A stretch of 7,890 nucleotides of DNA, from NCBI GenBank assembly GCA_002732845.1, contig NVSZ01000097.1, positions 1 through 7,890 on the forward strand, given 5' to 3'. Shown one piece after another: positions 5,679 to 7,890 of this stretch. The stretch comes from Rhodospirillaceae bacterium. GTDB lineage: Bacteria > Pseudomonadota > Alphaproteobacteria > Rhodospirillales > Magnetovibrionaceae. Position 1 is the stretch's first letter. Every line of letters begins with the position of its first letter. The position numbers and the translations under genes were made by a program. Below the pieces are notes generated by a model, which saw only the letters and a list, made by a program, of their open reading frames with translations, had not been told where the DNA came from and made no database searches.

Positions 5679-5690
5679 GTTATCCGCGAT

Positions 5691-7739
5691 CTATTTTTTC
5701 TTCTTCATAGTTTCGATGATGTGATAGTTCTTTTTGGTGAGCTGTTGAATGGTCAATGTTTTCGTCCTGACAGGTTGTCCCAGTCTTTTGCGTTTCGGTC
5801 TTGGACCCCATTGTTCCGCGATGGTCACTGTGTTGTTTGCGGCATCAACGCTGGTAACAATTACGGCATGGTTTCCTCTTGGATTGCTCTCATACCCACC
5901 CTCTTCATTGAAGCCATAAGCAAGTGCATCCCCTACGGCAATAGATGTTTTATCTGAAACGGCTTCTCCAGCACGCCAAAGTTTTGTTTGACCGAGGTCT
6001 TTTCTAAAATGTTTGACCAGAGCAACACATTCAGGGCTACCCTCATCGTAACCACTGGAAATATGTTGAGCACCCTGTTTGGCCGCCTCAATTTCCTTCA
6101 ACATATCTGGTGCATTCACATTTGAATTTGGTTCGGGAACTTCTTTTGTTTCAGGTGTGGTTTCGGGAACTGTCTTATTATCCGAAGCCAATTGGAAATT
6201 TTCGTTCCGATAAGGGTCCTCAATTTGCTTTCCACTTTGATCAAACCAGTTTCCTGACTCATCCATACTTGGACCATCCAGAACATTTTGCACGGCCGAC
6301 TTTTCTCCTCCAACATCAAACCCACTCTTTCGCATGTTCGTAATAATGTCTTGGGCTTTCTCAGGATCTTTGTCGTGGACTTTGCCGAGAAAGTTTTCGA
6401 ACTCTGCTTTGGCTTTCGGGGTGCCCGTGGCGTAGGCGTCTTTGTGGTATTTCAGCGGACCTTCAAGGTTTTTGGTTTTAACAATGCCGTCCGCTTCCCG
6501 ACCGATAGCGGCATCGTCTTCGGCAGAGATTTTGTATGCAGGTGTTGCCGTTCTGGCCTGAGATGCGGGGACTTCTGCGGCACGTGTGGGGGAATCCGTA
6601 CCTAAAAATTTTGAGGCTTGCGGCCTTCCTTGCTGAGCCAGAATTTTTTGTCGTCCAGCTTTCGCCTTGGCAACCAAGTCGTTGTAAATCGCTTGCTGAG
6701 AAGCTGGCATTTTAGCTTTCTGTTCGGCGATACGCGTGGCGTTCATTTTCTTGGTCGTGGCTTCAATTTTTTGGTTCAGCGTGAGCGGAGCCTTTTTTGG
6801 GATTGTCGATTGTTGAGCCGCAACATCCCTTTGTTTATTTAGAATCTTAACATTTCGGGTCTGTTGGGCCGCACCAACATGCGTTTGACCCGCTTTGGGG
6901 TTTAAGTTTATTTTGGGTGTGGATTTAGGCAAGGATGCCGCCTGTGCATTCATACCGTTATTGAGGCCGCCAAAAGTGTTGGTGTCTGTGGCCTTGGGCT
7001 GAGCGGAAGTGTCTGAGGAACTGAACGCGCCAGAAACCGTGTTGCCGAGCGTGCTTCCCACGGCCCCGCCAAGCATATTCCCAAATTCACCGCCAACTTT
7101 TTTGGATACATAATTGCCAGCCAATTGACTGGTGACGTTGCCCGCGACGCCGCCTAGCTTATCGCTGAATCCATCACCGAAGGTGTCATTCAGACCAGAG
7201 CTGAAGCTGTCGCCAAACTCGCTGAGACTGCTTGAAAAACTATCGCCAAACGAACTAAAACTGTCGCTTAACGATGTACCAATAGAACTGAAGCTGTCAC
7301 TCATGCCACTGAAAAAATCCCCGAAGAAAAATTCAGGTAAACCCGTTTCGGGATTGATGGACCCACCGTCCGTGACGTCGTGCAGTAGCTGGGCTTCGGC
7401 GGGGGTGATGTGGGCCAAGATCGTGTCGCCGTTTCGACCTTTGGATTGTAATTGTTGAGCAGCCCCTTGGATACTCTTAGTATCCAGAAAGCGCGCTAAG
7501 GCGTGTTCTTTTATCGCGGTTTCCGTTTCACCCTCAGGTTTCATGACGCCATCGACCTTTAGGCCTTGGGATTTTTGAAATTCCCGAATAGAGTCAAACA
7601 TCGCCTGATCTGGAAACTGGCTGATGCCCCATTCGGGCGGGATGTAGTGACCTTGATTGCGCAGGAAGATTTTGGTCGCGATAACGTCTTCTTCATTGGC
7701 GGCTGAGTTTGCCGATAAGGTACTGTTTAGATTTTTCAT
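5691..7739 (-). CDS. polymorphic toxin B: peptidoglycan-binding N-terminus, CHAP/BPSL0067-like C-terminus
   Basis: This 682-residue effector has ATG at 7739 with an AGGA element upstream. Residues 1-477 are collinear with effector A (roughly 88% identical by eye, no net indel): PG_binding_1-type domain at 17-76, F/S/D/G repeat at 137-192, glycine-rich segment, linker and pre-toxin region. From 478 a P/E/T-rich spacer (TVPETTPETKEVPEP) leads to a papain-like domain at about 555-670. It has SPECVALVKHF with the presumed nucleophile Cys571, LWRAGEAV, VGDALAYGF, GNHAVIVTSV with His624, and AEQWG with a polar third residue at 642-643. This order (ECVALV, W+xG, GxAxA, HA, QW) is that of CHAP-superfamily, BPSL0067-type cell-wall amidases or endopeptidases. 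The likely action is cleavage of peptidoglycan peptide bonds in the periplasm of rivals. No Sec signal is present. Confidence 0.75.
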   Translation of the reverse strand: MKNLNSTLSANSAANEEDVIATKIFLRNQGHYIPPEWGISQFPDQAMFDSIREFQKSQGLKVDGVMKPEGETETAIKEHALARFLDTKSIQGAAQQLQSKGRNGDTILAHITPAEAQLLHDVTDGGSINPETGLPEFFFGDFFSGMSDSFSSIGTSLSDSFSSFGDSFSSSLSEFGDSFSSGLNDTFGDGFSDKLGGVAGNVTSQLAGNYVSKKVGGEFGNMLGGAVGSTLGNTVSGAFSSSDTSAQPKATDTNTFGGLNNGMNAQAASLPKSTPKINLNPKAGQTHVGAAQQTRNVKILNKQRDVAAQQSTIPKKAPLTLNQKIEATTKKMNATRIAEQKAKMPASQQAIYNDLVAKAKAGRQKILAQQGRPQASKFLGTDSPTRAAEVPASQARTATPAYKISAEDDAAIGREADGIVKTKNLEGPLKYHKDAYATGTPKAKAEFENFLGKVHDKDPEKAQDIITNMRKSGFDVGGEKSAVQNVLDGPSMDESGNWFDQSGKQIEDPYRNENFQLASDNKTVPETTPETKEVPEPNSNVNAPDMLKEIEAAKQGAQHISSGYDEGSPECVALVKHFRKDLGQTKLWRAGEAVSDKTSIAVGDALAYGFNEEGGYESNPRGNHAVIVTSVDAANNTVTIAEQWGPRPKRKRLGQPVRTKTLTIQQLTKKNYHIIETMKKKK

Positions 7740-7763
7740 ATTATCTGTCCTAGAGTTGAACGC

Positions 7764-7794
7764 AAAAAAGCCCAGCTCTGGGAGAGCCGGGCTT
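7764..7794 (-). terminator. intrinsic-terminator-like hairpin, leader B, promoter-distal
   Basis: Minus-strand AAGCCCGGCTCT and AGAGCTGGGCTT form a 12-bp stem with one G-U pair around CCC, followed by six T. Compared with copy A the odd base pair is reversed between the arms. Confidence 0.7.
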
Positions 7795-7812
7795 GATATA
7801 CGTAATTGAAAT

Positions 7813-7840
7813 AAAAAAACCGCCCTTGAGGAAAGGGCGG
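7813..7840 (-). terminator. intrinsic-terminator-like hairpin, leader B, promoter-proximal
   Basis: Minus-strand CCGCCCTT and AAGGGCGG form a perfect 8-bp stem around a 5-base loop, followed by seven T (7819-7813). The stem is longer than in copy A although the loop sequence has changed. Confidence 0.75.
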
Positions 7841-7851
7841 CTGACTAAAGT

Positions 7852-7885
7852 TTAATGAAGACGTACTAGTGGCCTTTCATCAAAG
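7852..7885 (-). promoter_or_regulatory. conserved inverted repeat near the expected start site (leader B)
   Basis: The arms TTTGATGAA..GGC and GTCTTCATTAAA are the counterpart of the inverted repeat at 3773-3806. The loop differs, and pairing is preserved through two G-U wobbles on the minus-strand RNA. Confidence 0.45.
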
Positions 7886-7890
7886 CTTAT

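Larger units (their letters stand above)
7740..7890 (-). repeat. effector leader region, copy B (cut by window end)
   Basis: This is the same leader as at 3648-3815, with the terminators and the start-site inverted repeat conserved. The -35 element, if present, is beyond the window. The right-hand limit of the repeat therefore cannot be seen. Confidence 0.75.

Overview
The window looks like part of a polymorphic toxin (interbacterial antagonism) locus. The peptidoglycan-binding N-termini and the recombinase-type tail proteins resemble families I know from alphaproteobacteria of the Rhodospirillales kind. That taxonomic guess is an inference; there is no rRNA or other marker here. No tRNA, rRNA or CRISPR array was seen.

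Layout: two cassettes of about 4 kb lie in tandem, both with the main genes on the minus strand. Cassette A (right to left) has a promoter and structured leader (about 3838-3648), a 723-residue effector (3647-1476) and a 243-residue membrane protein two bases downstream (1473-742). Cassette B has a copy of the same leader (7890-7740, cut by the window edge), a 682-residue effector (7739-5691) and a 318-residue exported protein (5598-4642). The two effectors are collinear without net indel over their first 477 codons (peptidoglycan-binding domain, F/S/D/G repeat, glycine-rich segment, linker, pre-toxin region). They then change abruptly to unrelated C-termini. B carries a CHAP/BPSL0067-like cysteine peptidase or amidase domain. 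A carries a domain I cannot name. The downstream genes are the natural candidates for immunity proteins; both are predicted to reach the membrane or periplasm, which suits envelope-directed toxins.

To the left of each cassette, on the plus strand, lies the same boundary module: the C-terminal tail of a serine-recombinase-like protein (1-471, open at the window edge; 3917-4327, truncated), then a short direct repeat, a non-coding stretch, and a tiny CxxC reading frame ending at or inside the 3' end of the immunity gene. The repeating order is therefore tail, flank repeat, CxxC, immunity, effector, leader, tail and so on. It looks like an array in which C-terminal and immunity modules have been exchanged between conserved ends.

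The most unusual regulatory feature is the leader. Between a good promoter and the effector start codon lie an inverted repeat at the expected transcription start and two consecutive intrinsic-terminator-like hairpins, all conserved in both cassettes. This suggests that effector transcription is held off by termination unless an antitermination event occurs.
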